A stretch of DNA of 64,000 nt from contig BROG01000938.1 of the NCBI GenBank assembly GCA_030159075.1, positions 1 to 64,000 of the forward strand, written 5' to 3'. The position numbers were made by a program, and so were the translations under genes. The stretch's first letter is position 1. Each line of letters begins with the position of its first letter. Source of the DNA: Atrina japonica. Lineage: Eukaryota; Mollusca; Bivalvia; Pterioida; Pinnidae. Positions 12,801-23,190 of this stretch are shown in pieces. The notes beneath the pieces were generated by a model. That model made no database searches and was not told the origin of the DNA. It was given only the letters and a program-made list of their open reading frames with translations.

Positions 12801-15800
12801 TACCAAGATTTGGACCTTATCACCCCGATGGACCCTACCCACTTTTCAAATTTTATGCAGCTTCATATGAAGATACTTCCTGCCAAGTTTGGTCAAGACT
12901 GGCACACTAGTTCTTGAGAAGAAGTCAACAATGTTAACAACATATGACAGATGAAGACAGACAAAAGCTGATCAATAACTTAGAAGCAATGGAAGGTTCC
13001 ATACTACATATCTGTGTCACCTCAGTAGATCACTCACCCATGTAATATAAAAATCGTGCCCATTCATTGTTAGAGGCACTTTCTGGGAAGGTAGACTTGG
13101 ACACCAGTTTATCGGCTTGCTCTATCAAGTTATAGTGGAGATAGTTACGCAGTAGCAGATTCAATATGGAGGCCTGACCCTCGTAGTCGGACCTTAATGT
13201 TGAGGTTCTCAATCGAGCATGCAGAAATCTGGAATAAACGAAAAAACGAAAAAAACATTAAGTGTTCAACTGTGTCATGTGACAACACCAATATCCCTTT
13301 AAAGCCATCAAACACCTTAACAATAAGAACTATATGGACTAAGGCAACGCCTTGAAAGTGAGAGCAGCTCCTTGTTTTACACGTGCAAGAAAAAGCATTC
13401 ATTGCGATTCTATCCAATCTGAGAAGGGCAACATCATTCCTACAAAATGATGTCAGTTTACCTATGACGTCAAATATGGATCATTAGCAGAACTTTTGGG
13501 TAAAACATATGCTAGTACAATAGTTAACTAAGTACCTTGTTGTCAATGCTTTTTTAAGTAATGACTTTCGCAGTGTTCAAGGAGAAAGTAAATGAGATGA
13601 TAGCATAGTATTGCATTTTGGGTAATTTCTAATCAATAAATTCCCTTTGTGTGAAATGGGCTTCAGCCCGCTAGATCTGCACTCTCTATAAATCAATTAC
13701 TGCAAAAAGGATATTCAATTTTTGAAGTATTGATATTAATGTCTGAACAATAAATTTTCAGACAACTTGGCCTGCAGGAAATGTGAACTTTTTATGACAG
13801 TAGACCCTTGCCAACAAGTAAAAATTAAATCTATACTTACGATCTAATTCCATCTAATTGATCTGTAAGTTCATATGCCCTTGAATAGTAGAAATAGCAC
13901 TTGGCGGCTAGCATGTCTAAAGTACGTCGATTTTGCTGGGCTATTTTCCGCATTAAAAGTTCTGCACATTTCACAGCCTGAAAAGAATGAAATTTATGAA
14001 AAATCAATTAAAAGGTCAGATTCTGCCAGGACTCAGAAACCAACACATGTGATCACAAAAGAGATTTAAACTCGAGTCAAAGTTTAGATCTTCAATAAAT
14101 TCTTATGTGGACACTCAATTTGGGGCTGAGATATTATGTAAAACTCCTCTGTCAGAAATCAGTTCCTATTCCATTATTAGTTTTCAAAACACAAAGTAAT
14201 AAAAGATTACAAATCTCTGCTCATATCATTATATGTTACATCCCCTCCCCCAATTAACCTGACCTCAACCAATCTTCCAAGAAGGACCCTGTTGCCAACT
14301 TAAAATAATAATCCCCCCCACCAACACACACACAGAAACTCGACTTTGTAGAGGTGAGCTAATAGCCATTGTCAACAATATTAAGAGTCAATATGATAAA
14401 TATATCACAAATTAAGGATGCTGTCACTAAAATCAAAAAGTATTGTTAAAATTTATCAATACAAGTTTCTCATTATTTTCAAGTAATCATAAAGAAGAGA
14501 GAAAACAACAGTGAAAAATTAGCCCTGTGAGATATTCAAAGTACAAACTTTAAAATTTTTTTTTATTAATTTTAAAACAATTAACAAACAGAATTTTAAC
14601 AACTTATATTGATGTCTCTTGTTGGCACTGATGTTAAAGTGAGTGGGTCCTTACTATGGGAAATTAGAGTACCCCGAGAAAGCCCACGTGTCCAAGATGG
14701 CTACCACCATAACATACCACATACTTCCCTGTCCAATCCTAGGATCAAACTCGGGTCACATTGGCGAGAATCGGACGCACTAATCACTGCACTACTCAGA
14801 CATTCTGAGAGTGATGGGGTTTGATACAAAATGTGCCAGTAATAAATGATTCTGAAATGACACATACTACAAGCTGATACAACTTCTAGTACCCTACTTG
14901 ACCCAATAAGCGCCAAGTGCATTTAAAAATGGGAAGATGGGGTGGGCGCCTACTGGTACCAGTTCAGAGTCAAACTGATATAAAAGATTTAATTTTTCTA
15001 TAAGGCACAGTGGTGTAAAGTCGTAGCAGTTATTATGAAGTACACCTATTGACATTCTTCTGTTGCTGGGGGTTACCGATTAACTTATACTTTTCTGGTT
15101 CACATTTCCTTGTCAATCCGCTAGAAAAGATACTTGATCGGGTGTAAAAAATGGGTCAGTAAATCTGAACAATAGGGGAGGGGCGCCTATAGGGACGTAG
15201 GTGCTTATTGGGTAGAATATGTCACTTTACCTCTGTATATTTCTTAAGGTCAATCAAATTGATTAATATCAACAGATGAAGATAAGTTTCTACTTCAGGA
15301 AGTAATGGTGTACCAGCAGCTTTCCCAGACTTTGGCCGAAAGACAAAACCAACTCCATTAGATTCCATTGGCTACAATGTAAGTAAGTATAGAGTTTTAA
15401 AATAACAATTTAATATGTCAGTGACACAGATAATATACAAACTGAACATAACAAATACTTAAGCTCAATGATGACACTTGTCCAGTTGTCCATTACCAGA
15501 ACATTTCACAGCTTATCAAGTACTGTATACGTAGTTGCTTTTATTCTCGGGGGATTTAATTTCGCTATATTTGCAGCTAAAGAAAATACCGCAAAATTTA
15601 ATACACGTGAATATGATACCTTATATTTATTGAGTATTAGAAAGACAATTTGTTATCAATGAAAATAATTAAAGTTATTACAAATCAACATTAATTCAAG
15701 TACAACCAGACATCGTTTCCAAGAACCACAAAATGTTTATAAGCTTTACTTAAACTCCTTTTACACTTCTGTTTTGGAAATGGTCTTGTGCAAAATTCAA

Positions 15801-18800
15801 TACCTGTGAATAAGTTCCTTTCCAAAAAAATGTGAAATTTTCTCCCCTTAAAATAAAATAACTAAAGTCATACTTGTATATAAAGACTGCTCAGGGGAAA
15901 TTACAAAAACGATCTTTATAGACAGGTGGTCTTTAAATAAAGGGTCACATGAGATATTATGAAATCCAAGGTATTTGAGATCATTATTTCCAACTACATA
16001 TTTCTTCCATTGTTAGATATTTCATTTAGTAATTAAATGTATATTGTATTTATTTACTAAAGGGATGTTCCTAACTCCAGGGTCTGGAAAATATTCATTT
16101 TTTTTTAAAAATTCCAAATTGGGAATTTTTGCATCTTTTGGGGAAAATACAAGCCATTTTTGCATTGGGAAGGGTCCTGTAACCATACCAAAAATAGTCA
16201 TAGAAAATCCCTGTAGCTAATGCATGTATAACATGTAAATAATGAAAAATAAAATAATAATGAAATATTTCAATGTTTTAAATAATTTAAATTAATTTAT
16301 GATGTAATTGAATTAAATAGATGTACATCAAGGATACGGCACATTATTAAAACTGAAACAAATATCTAAAATGTGCTCAAAGTCGGTGGTCTGTGTGTTG
16401 TTAGTCACACAAAAGTGTAAGAATATACAATGTAAAGAAAGATGTAGATAGTTGAATTTTAGTTAATTATCATTTTATTAGATGTAATCCAATGTTACGA
16501 GCGCCGGCGATTTTGCTCTTTGGATTGAGACGTTGACTTGCTAATCAAGTGATGTTCGATTAGTTACAGCATTCCAGAATACGAGAAAACAAATCATCAA
16601 TCGTTCAGCGATGATATTTAAATGCTCCTGTTTGTAAAGACACCTTGCCACAAAGTGTGTCCTTTCTGAATTTTTTTTCTTTAAAGTCTTAGTCTTTTGC
16701 CGATTAAATAATCATCACCGGAAACTTTGGTCATTAACTGATTATCGAAAACAAAACATCAATCAGTCAGCAATGATTGTTAGTTTCCTGGTTATAAAAA
16801 CACCCTGTCATAAAGCATGTCCGAGTGCCTAATTACTACCCGGGACGTTAATTGACACCTCCAGGTGTGTTGTGACTGTCAAAGCATCGTGTTTTGCGCC
16901 ATGTTGTTGATTAGATCTCGAATTATCCTGCGAGAATTATCTACGAGTTATCTCCCTTCCACGAGTAGTAAATGTATAAGCAGTCACTATATGCAAGTAG
17001 GACAACTACCGGCGGACAAAATACAGCGGCTGCCGGTCGCGTAAGGCAGGTGGTCGCTATATAGGGGCAAATATATAGTAATTCTCAAGGGGCAGTCCAA
17101 ATACGGTCGTTATGGGCAGGAAGTCGTTATATGAGGGGGGTCGCTAAGGCAAGTTTGACTGTATATAGTAAACATCACAAGGCACTTGTCCAATGGATAA
17201 CTGTACAACTAAGAAAAGCCTGACTGAAAAAATGCAATAACAAAAACACTGGTTCCACGAGAACTGTATCATTTATCATCTTTTGTATAAAGAAAGACTT
17301 TTTTCTGTCAATTTTGGGAAAATTCCATTGGCAACATATTTAGGAATGTTAACGTGAATTTGTGTCACATTGGGAAAAATTGCGTGTGTACATTTTTAAA
17401 GTGCATTTTCCCGTACATTATTTTTTTCATTATGGTCATGAACATGAAAAAAATACATGCATTTTGCATTGGGAATGGGGCTGAAATTCGACCCAGTGGA
17501 TACTATAGAAAAAGCCTTGTTTAGTGATGATGTTAGACAGTAAGCATTAAGAGCTTTACCATTTTAATGCAATATCGAATATCGGCCCCATGGAAATTAT
17601 AGACAAAGCCCTGTTGTTTAAAATTCTTGTATTCTTTGGAGCAAAACTATGTCTGGTTATGGCATTCATGAAAGCAGGCTGAAAAATCTAATATCATATA
17701 GCAGGCATATATTTTTCACCTGGATTGGGGTCAATAGAAGAGAATATTCTAATAGCACATAGAAGACTTCAAACATTTTAAGGAGCAGAATCAATACAGA
17801 TGTTTATATAATAATTTAAACATGAACTTACCTCGGACAAAAATTGAAGTAACTCATCTCTCTGTGGTGCCATTGTTACCATATACCCTTGTAATAACTT
17901 TCGCAAAACTACATTGTTCAACTTGCGACGAATTGATACCAGGCCACGCAAAACGCGGGACATATACCTTGGCTCTTTTGTGGCAACCGCTTTTTCAATG
18001 TGGCGAACATGTTCCTTGATATCTGTAATATGACAAAAAGACATGCATACAATGTTCAATTCTGAGAATAAATTTGAGGTCTTACTTGGCTTGCTAAAGG
18101 CATTTACTCACAATGGAGCCACTAACAGGGGCAACTCTAGATCTAGAAATAATATCTGGATATGATCTCAACTTCAATAACAATATAGCACTTTTGTCTG
18201 ATGCAAAAGAAAACACCGATATATGTTTGGTCGACAGTAAAGCGTCATTGGATGTGGCATTCCATATAAGGAAAACCGAGCTATAAGTGATCTGAAGCAT
18301 AGTAATTACAAGCTTAAGGTTTTCCTTACCTCATCAGCCCCTGAAAAAACAATGTATTCTTCTGTAACTCAATGACTTAGACCAGTCCAAATGTGTCTTT
18401 AGGGGCGATTGAGTTAAATGGAATTAAACAAAGATTATGGTAAGCTGGAATTCACTACGGGTGGGACAGTTCAGGAATTTTTCGGTTTGGTTCGGTTTTT
18501 TCAGTTTCGGTTCTCGGTTTTTTCAGTTCAGTTCATCTAACAACTGACTCTTGGACTCAAAGTGCAACCACAAAAGTATAAACACATTCTAGAACGAATG
18601 TCAGTCGAATGACACATATTTTTAACCCAAATATGAGACCCCGTGGTGCAACACAGCAGTATGTGGGTTCTAGTTCATATCTCTAGCCTACCTTACACTA
18701 CATGTATATTGTGAAAGATAAATCTGTACATGGCACAGTAGCATTTCTAACAAGCTACTGATCAATGACACAGAAATACATTTGCTTATATGGAACACTT

Positions 18801-21800
18801 GCATTTAAAATATTCTCTCCATTTACATTGTAAGAGAAATATGCTGTATTGCTATGTTTAATTCACTATCAAATTTTACTCTTGACATCTTGTTTAATCC
18901 TTACTTCTTTGGAATAACATTTTGGAAAAAATATTTACAAGAAGGTATAGAATACCACATGCTGAGGTTAACGGATCAACTGTCAAAAATTTGGCCTTTC
19001 TGCAGTAGAGCAACTCCATAGGTGTGTAGACACTACAGAGTAAACGCTGCAGGTCAAATTGTCATATTTATTATTTGAAAGACTTGCCTATTCACTGTTG
19101 ATTATGCATTGTCATATTTGTCATTGGCATCTGGTTTCAGTTGGAAATAATCCCACACAAAAGTAACTTCAATTACTCAAACCCTTCTGTTCCTGATCCC
19201 CCTTCTTTTGAGGAATGAAGTAATTGTAGTGAGCGAGTTATAATGACTGTTTAACAACACGAAAGAATAACTTCATATTAGCCCCATTTGCAATTTATAC
19301 TGATAGCACTAAACACCTAACAGACACGATGTTACGAAACAGCTGCAAGTTATTGAGAGTCTGGATATATTATCACATCTATATTCAAATTATATCTGTA
19401 AATGTCATGCCGTTTGGGTCATTAGAAGGACCTTATTGAATAATAATTTTTGAACCAAACCGAAATCTGGAATATAAGAACCGAACCGATCGGTTTGACG
19501 TCAACGGTTTGGTTCTTTGGTTTTTAACCGAACCGTCGCACCCCTACAATTCACGTCCTAAATAATTGGAATAATGTCATGACATAACTCAATGCCTATG
19601 GAGTTTTTCAAATAAAAGATCAGGTAAGCAAATCACCAAACGTCTGATGACAACAATGAGAAATAGATATTGTATTCGACCCATTAACCACCCATGTCCC
19701 TAAAAGTGCCCCTTGCCCTTTTTACATACGATTGAGAATCTTTTCTAGCTGGTTGACAAGGAGATGTGGACACAGAAAAATCCGTAAGTAACAGTTTATC
19801 TGTAGCCCCAGCAACAGAATTATATTGATTGGTGTCCTCGGTAATACAAATGTAATTACAACTTTACCACTATGTCTTATAAAAAATTGACTGTTTAACG
19901 CCAATTTGAGTATTAATTAGTTACATTAAGTGCCCAGCCCTTTTTCCTGATTTTTGTAGCGCCCTGGGTGCTCAATGGGTCAAATACGGTAGTTTAAGAC
20001 TTGACATGTTGCTGTCAGTATATGACTATGACAAGACTTCTACGCCTGATTTTACCAAAAACAAGTAACTTAAAACAAGGGCAGAAATCCTGCATCATAT
20101 AGTTATTTCAAAAGATCTAGAGGTTGTCGTTATTTTCATGCTGATTCAGAAACACAAAGGTTTCATGTTGGCCTTACCAGAAGTGAAACTATATACAAAT
20201 ATATACATAGTGAACTTCAGATAAAACCATCATGAAATCTGCAGGTTTTGATTCAGCATGAAAATGACAATAAACTCAAAATAATTACCAGGTATAGAAA
20301 CTTTTAGTGACAATAATTACCAGGTATAGAAACTTTTAGTGACAATAATTACCAGGTATAGAAACTTTTAGTGTGTACATGACAATTTATACTCTCGTTG
20401 CCATTTATGTATTTTTATTGAGCAAAATTAACACTACAGGCTAGAGTACAAAAAAACTTGGTATCAGTCGAGACCCAGAAAAAGATGATTCATTTCTTGT
20501 TTCTCTTTTAGTCACCTAAGTACAGAAGGCCTAGCATGTCATTTAAACTGATAAAACTTCAGACTCTTGTGATAAATACTGACATTTTGCAGTGATTCTA
20601 CCAGGATTAAATGATCTGGGTCATCATATCCCCCTGATCATATTTTTGGGGACATTTTCATAACAATGGGAACATAACAATAACAATTATTTAGCAAACA
20701 TACACATTTTAAATATACATGGATGTATAACTAACTATAAGGCATTATCATTACAAGTGTACATGCATGTATGTAAACTACCAGTATGTGTAATAAAGGT
20801 TAAGTTTTCCAAAAATCATAACAACATAAAACTGAAAGTGGTTTGGGGTCGATGTATTTCCAGACACTGCTGTCACTGCGTCAAGCTGTAACAGTGGTCT
20901 ATGAATAATGGGGCCATTCACCCAATGCCATTTGAGGCAGGAAAATTGTGATCCAATTATTTGGGACATAGAAAATGTTCCTGATAATGTAGGCCATTAT
21001 GAGTCCTGTAATAGTGTGAATAGGTTGACAGAAACTGTCTAGAAAATTAATTTTTCAAAAAGGCATACTGGTAACTTTCTTAATGGGACTAATTCATGTA
21101 CCACATGATACCCAATAATGTTTGTGCAGGACTATTGTTTCTATTAGTGATGGAATGATACTAGCAGACGATATCCCGCGGTAACGTCATTTCAGTGGGA
21201 AGATTACTTATGTTCCATAACCATTGGAGATACTAGTACCAGGGGTGGAAATTAACGAGTGCCCATTCGCCCGAGGCGACTGAATTTACGATCGGGTGAA
21301 TTGTTTTACGTATGAAGTCGCCCGTTTGGCAAATTGATTTCAGGAATTTTTTTGCCACTTTTTGGGGCCGTTATTTGGTCCATTTCCAGTTGGAAATAGT
21401 ATCTGTTTTTTTCCCCAATTTTGGTCCTTAAAATTCCCAATCTGATGAAGCTAACATTTTGACATGTTAAGTTCAAATGTCCGCTTTTATCAGAATGAAA
21501 GTAGAAGTACAACCATTCTGCATTCGTCATTTCAAAAAGCTTAAGTTTAGAAAGTGATCCATTTCCTTCTATTTTTTGTTTAAATGGATTGCTAAAAACC
21601 AGTTGGAAATTAAAATAATTATTTTATTGACAAGTAAATACGTTAGTCTTTACCTCGTGGCCAAAAATGTCACAGAACACATCTGTTGACTGTTGTTGCT
21701 TGCAGTTTATGGAGGAAATGGAAGTTGGGTGTTTGTAATAAAAGAACCGATACCGAATGGAACTGAATTTCCGGATGTGTTAAAATGATGATACATGTAC

Positions 21801-23190
21801 ATGTACATGTAATACTATACATTGTATAAAAGTTTAAAATCTTAATTAAATGTAGGTGAATGATAAAAGGAAAATTAGTTGTTGTGAATAAAAGTTTTAA
21901 TGAGATACTTAAAATGGATGTTTTAAAAAATGAAAACTTTTGTAATTTGCATCAATTTAAACACACAGTAGTTACATTGTAAAATAGTAATAATAATGAT
22001 TGATATAAATGATATTGACAATACAGAATGCATTTACAATTAATTTACTTGCAAATACAATGTATATCATTCAGAGACAATTTACATTGTTTATATTTAT
22101 TAAAATAACAATAAATTAATAAAACACAAAATTGACTCAAATATTTTTTTTCTTTGCGGGCAACCAAATTTCATGGCAGGCAAGCACAATATCAGTATAG
22201 CACTTGCCCAGCTGAGCAAGTTGTTAAAAATTTTAGGTCACAAACTGGTAAAAAAAATTTCAAGTAAATATGAGGGGCCCCTAAGTTTAAATCTGGGCTC
22301 CCAAAATTTAAAACTTAGGAGCCCGTTTGGCTCCTAAGGATTTTTTCTTAATTTCCACCCCTGAGTACCGCACAAACATTATCGTTATCATGTGGTACAT
22401 GAATTAGCCCCATTATACGAGATAACCTTCATCTTGGAACCATTGGATTTCTCTTGAAAAGACCTTCCTTTTGATATATAAAAAGTTATAGAGAGTGCAG
22501 CTCGAACAGCCAAAGCCTGTTCGCAAAGCGAGCTCATAGATATCACATGTACATAGACTGTAGAGCCATTGATGGACCACGTCAACTTGATGCTTTAACA
22601 GTTACTTTATTCAAATAAAACATTTTTGAGACTTTTTATAGTCACATTTTTGCAGAACTGCGTATGTTCTAAATATTTGACATCAAAATTAAAATGTGAC
22701 ATAATTTTGCTGGACAGGTGTTGCTCGTGTAAGAGCGAATAGACTCCCAATCTATGATTTTTCCCGCATTTGTAAAACAAGGAGCTGCACTAATTTTCAA
22801 GGCATTGCCTTAGTTCATATTATTTGCACCCCTCCCCCAAAAATGACCTGTTATTGCTACCAATGGCTCGCTCTGGCTGGATCACCGATTTTGTACTACA
22901 AATAAAGTGTAACATAAATGACTGAATACAAAGCTTTGTTCAAATGAAATCTTGTATGCATTACACATATCAAATATTTCAATTTGGGGTTTCAGCTGAA
23001 TTTTTGCCATCATTATACAAACATATCATCATTATTACATTAAAACATATATATAAGAACCTTCTAATGTAAGTAAATCTGGGTCTTTTTTCGTTTCTTC
23101 AACACCATTCACTTTCTCGTCCGTCTTAGATTTACTTGAAGGACTTGATGCATCTTTCATATCAACGTCATTTGTAAATTTCTTCACCAT
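733..23190 (-). CDS. PSMD3: 26S proteasome non-ATPase regulatory subunit 3 (Rpn3), complete gene, 11 coding exons
   Basis: Encodes the Rpn3/PSMD3 scaffold subunit of the 19S lid, which helps hold the deubiquitinase Rpn11 on the proteasome and acts in ubiquitin-dependent protein degradation. Joining 11 exons gives 1518 nt (505 codons plus stop) with no internal stop; the human protein is about 534 residues. Recognisable blocks, in order, are [11 protein letters not shown] (near residue 50), [15 protein letters not shown], the helical repeats [18 protein letters not shown] and [56 protein letters not shown] and [12 protein letters not shown] (the PCI/winged-helix region, roughly residues 260-440), and the C-terminal [17 protein letters not shown] module ending DEDFDGFP. 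The N-terminus is short, charged and poorly conserved, as in other animals. The start ATG has A at -3 and G at +4. All introns are GT-AG and carry SINEs or inverted-repeat elements. What is seen is the exon chain; the function is known from the family. Confidence 0.97.
1668..1718 (-). CDS. PSMD3: PSMD3 exon 10 (51-nt microexon)
   Basis: Residues 464-480: [17 protein letters not shown], identical in pattern to the vertebrate protein. The acceptor is TTTTAG and the donor GAG|GTAGGT, in phase 0 on both sides. At 17 codons it is easily missed by length-based gene finding. Confidence 0.96.
1978..2256 (-). mobile_element. tRNA-derived SINE, family 1, full length, in PSMD3 intron 9
   Basis: On the minus strand it starts GAGCCAGCCTGGCTCAGTTG (tRNA-like head), has the conserved middle with CCTGTCCTTCGGATGAGACA, and ends in the GTTAAACAACAATAAACAAA tail. 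It is bounded by a perfect 12-bp target-site duplication, TTTTAGGTAATA, at 1966-1977 and 2257-2268. Confidence 0.93.
2875..3030 (-). CDS. PSMD3: PSMD3 exon 9
   Basis: Residues 412-463, phase 0. Encodes [32 protein letters not shown] and [18 protein letters not shown], the end of the winged helix and the start of the C-terminal regulatory module. The acceptor is TTACAG and the donor AAG|GTAATT. Confidence 0.97.
3592..4097. repeat. Foldback: about 100-bp inverted repeat in PSMD3 intron 8
   Basis: The left arm (about 3592-3692) reads TTGTCACTTATGTTTATTTT and continues to CTTCTTTGTTTTATATA. The right arm (about 4000-4097) carries the reverse complement of the same text with scattered mismatches. 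A spacer of about 300 bp lies between. It could be an old MITE or an inverted duplication. No transposase coding was seen. Confidence 0.75.
5439..5771 (-). mobile_element. tRNA-derived SINE, family 2, in PSMD3 intron 8
   Basis: On the minus strand the head TGGTCTAGTGGTAGAGAAC resembles a tRNA A box, followed by a B-box-like CAATTCCC, then a body that shares the TTGACC...GGTGACATCT block with family 1. It is flanked by a 10-bp duplication, TTGATACACA (5429-5438 and 5772-5781). A 15-base C run lies within it near 5565-5579. Confidence 0.85.
6131..6354 (-). CDS. PSMD3: PSMD3 exon 8 (PCI domain)
   Basis: Residues 337-411. Encodes [53 protein letters not shown] and [12 protein letters not shown], the diagnostic PCI/winged-helix segment and nearly identical to animal PSMD3. 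The acceptor is TTGCAG and the donor AAG|GTAACT. Confidence 0.98.
6490..6870. repeat. Dispersed repeat with two internal copies
   Basis: The block CAAGTTATAAAGGGGCATAA occurs twice about 160 bp apart (near 6509 and 6669), and the unit ends in CGGACAGACGGATGG and GGTGGGGGCATAAAA. I associate this sort of repeat with bivalve genomes. It has no coding capacity and lies in PSMD3 intron 7. Confidence 0.6.
7030..7239. repeat. Minisatellite, about 32-bp unit, left part
   Basis: Imperfect tandem copies of AGTACTAGAGGGAATAGGCA followed by AGAATGGCAA. The array resumes at 9555-9680 and was split by the SINE at 7252-9542. Confidence 0.85.
7342..8918. repeat. C-free, G-dominated low-complexity stretch (part 1)
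   Basis: Reading every line, I find no C in these 1577 bases on the plus strand. The text is G, A and T with many G runs and no clear period. It sits inside the SINE at 7252-9542. It may be an assembly or polishing artefact. Confidence 0.9.
8941..9472. repeat. C-free, G-dominated low-complexity stretch (part 2)
   Basis: 532 bases with no C, again G-dominated and aperiodic. It is separated from part 1 by a 20-odd-base island of genuine SINE sequence. The minus strand (no G) gives a proline/leucine/serine-rich false reading frame at 9202-9519. Confidence 0.9.
9555..9680. repeat. Minisatellite, about 32-bp unit, right part
   Basis: Continuation of the array at 7030-7239 (GGGAATAGGCAAGAATGGCA and variants) beyond the inserted SINE, ending about 100 bp before PSMD3 exon 7. 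Confidence 0.85.
9787..9901 (-). CDS. PSMD3: PSMD3 exon 7
   Basis: Residues 299-336 plus one base. Encodes [18 protein letters not shown] and [18 protein letters not shown], the entry to the PCI domain. The acceptor is TTGTAG and the donor GTAAGT. Confidence 0.96.
10692..10975 (-). mobile_element. tRNA-derived SINE, family 1, full length, in PSMD3 intron 6
   Basis: On the minus strand the head is GAGCCGGCCTGGCTCAGTCG with B box GAGTTCAAGTCC, the centre has CCTGTCCTTCGGATGAGACA, and the tail has GGGACGTTAAACAACAATAA. An 11-bp duplication, AATGATTTAGT, flanks it (10681-10691 and 10976-10986). This is the best-preserved copy on this strand. Confidence 0.94.
11391..11453. repeat. 31-bp tandem duplication
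   Basis: GAACCTGGTAACAGTACTTG plus GTATCCC occurs twice back to back with one mismatch. It lies in PSMD3 intron 6. Confidence 0.9.
11590..11880 (-). mobile_element. SINE, family 2, diverged
   Basis: Shares with the copy at 5439-5771 the order of blocks GACTGATGCCAGTTCAGTGA, GCTGAGTGCTTGGCGAAGGA, GGTATGACCTGG and a tRNA-like end (CTACACTCTACCGCAAG). No convincing target duplication was found. It lies about 120 bp from exon 6. Confidence 0.75.
12004..12107 (-). CDS. PSMD3: PSMD3 exon 6
   Basis: Residues 264-298. Encodes [19 protein letters not shown] and [16 protein letters not shown]. The donor was set at ACA|GTAGGT because the next exon opens with [13 protein letters not shown] in phase 0, giving the family's GFKQTV junction. 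A donor four bases further on would break the frame. Confidence 0.95.
12711..13000. repeat. Dispersed repeat with ACAAGAGGCCCAATGGTCAC start
   Basis: Starts with a motif that recurs in variant form near 61243 (CTCACCTGGCCCAAAGGGCA). No open frame was found. I recognise this class from mollusc genomes but cannot name the family. It lies in PSMD3 intron 5. Confidence 0.5.
13038..13228 (-). CDS. PSMD3: PSMD3 exon 5
   Basis: Residues 200-263 plus one base. Encodes [39 protein letters not shown] and [11 protein letters not shown], one of the most conserved parts of the helical repeat domain. The acceptor is TTCCAG and the donor GTGAGT. Confidence 0.97.
13841..13977 (-). CDS. PSMD3: PSMD3 exon 4
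   Basis: Residues 155-199 plus two bases. Encodes [20 protein letters not shown] and [16 protein letters not shown], corresponding to the human stretch around NRRALDLVAAKCYYY. The acceptor is TTTCAG and the donor GTAAGT. Confidence 0.96.
13978..15230. other. PSMD3 intron 3
   Basis: Contains a probable SINE at about 14600-14800 and otherwise AT-rich sequence with no gene recognised. Confidence 0.75.
14600..14800 (-). mobile_element. tRNA-derived SINE, family 3, probable
   Basis: On the minus strand, AGTAGTGCAGTGATTAGTGC (A-box-like), then GAGTTTGATCC (B-box-like) about 30 bases on, followed by a short body. Only one copy was seen in the window, so the boundaries are approximate. Confidence 0.55.
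15231..15371 (-). CDS. PSMD3: PSMD3 exon 3
   Basis: Residues 108-154, in phase 0 on both sides. Encodes [20 protein letters not shown] followed by a hydrophobic helix, [17 protein letters not shown], matching the conserved [14 protein letters not shown] region of animal PSMD3. The acceptor is TTGTAG and the donor GAG|GTAAAG. Confidence 0.96.
15372..17831. other. PSMD3 intron 2
   Basis: Holds a dispersed repeat piece at 16080-16215 (GCATTGGGAAGGGTCCTG), two diverged direct copies of about 85 bp (16578-16662 and 16740-16822), a decayed inverted-repeat element at about 17036-17163, and another GCATTGGGAATGGGG repeat at 17290-17500. No gene was seen. Confidence 0.7.
16578..16822. repeat. Diverged 85-bp direct repeat pair
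   Basis: Copies at 16578-16662 and 16740-16822 share CATCAATC.GTCAGC.ATGAT, TAAA.ACACC.TG and CAAAG.GTGTCC-type blocks in the same order, with about one mismatch in four to five bases by eye. Confidence 0.65.
17832..18022 (-). CDS. PSMD3: PSMD3 exon 2
   Basis: Residues 44-107. Contains [18 protein letters not shown] and [15 protein letters not shown], the first conserved helices of Rpn3. The acceptor is TTACAG and the donor GAG|GTAAGT. Phases 1 and 0 agree with the neighbouring exons. Confidence 0.96.
18456..19546. mobile_element. Non-autonomous hAT-like element, 1.09 kb
   Basis: Terminal inverted repeats TACGGGTGGGACAGTTC (left) and TAGGGGTGCGACGGTTCG (right, reverse complemented), with sub-terminal blocks rich in CGGTTTGGTTCGG on both sides. 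The 8-bp flanks GAATTCAC (18448-18455) and CAATTCAC (19547-19554) agree at 7 of 8 positions, the target-duplication length of the hAT superfamily. No transposase frame is present. Confidence 0.85.
20281..20374. repeat. Triple 32-bp tandem repeat
   Basis: Three near-identical units of ATAATTACCAGGTATAGAAA plus CTTTTAGTGACA. Confidence 0.95.
21086..22417. repeat. Foldback split by a later insertion
   Basis: Arms at 21086-21131 and 22370-22417 are reverse complements of each other (shared CTAATTCATGTACCACATGA and AATAATGTTTGTGC, with a few mismatches). Removing the element at 21240-22363 brings them to within about 110 bp of each other, a compact hairpin of about 210 bp. Confidence 0.85.
21240..22363. 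mobile_element. Non-autonomous CAGGGGTGG-ended DNA element, 1.12 kb
   Basis: Ends CAGGGGTGGAAATTAA and, on the other side, its reverse complement TTAATTTCCACCCCTG. Five-base flanks AGTAC are identical (21235-21239 and 22364-22368). The CAGGGGTG ends are hAT-like, and a 5-bp duplication suits only some hAT branches. No transposase was found inside. Confidence 0.82.
23061..23190 (-). CDS. PSMD3: PSMD3 exon 1 (start codon)
   Basis: Begins [16 protein letters not shown] and ends LLTLE plus one base (residues 1-43), with donor GTTCTT. The GT is present, but the site is weak for a 5' splice site; the phase (1) matches exon 2. This is the low-conservation charged N-terminal tail. [14 protein letters not shown], formed across the junction, is the usual entry into the conserved core. 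Confidence 0.92.

Larger units (their letters stand above)
18023..23060. other. PSMD3 intron 1
   Basis: The largest PSMD3 intron, about 5 kb. It contains two hAT-like non-autonomous elements (18456-19546 and 21240-22363), a foldback split by the second one, and a triple 32-bp repeat at 20281-20374. The rest is unremarkable AT-rich sequence. Confidence 0.8.
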
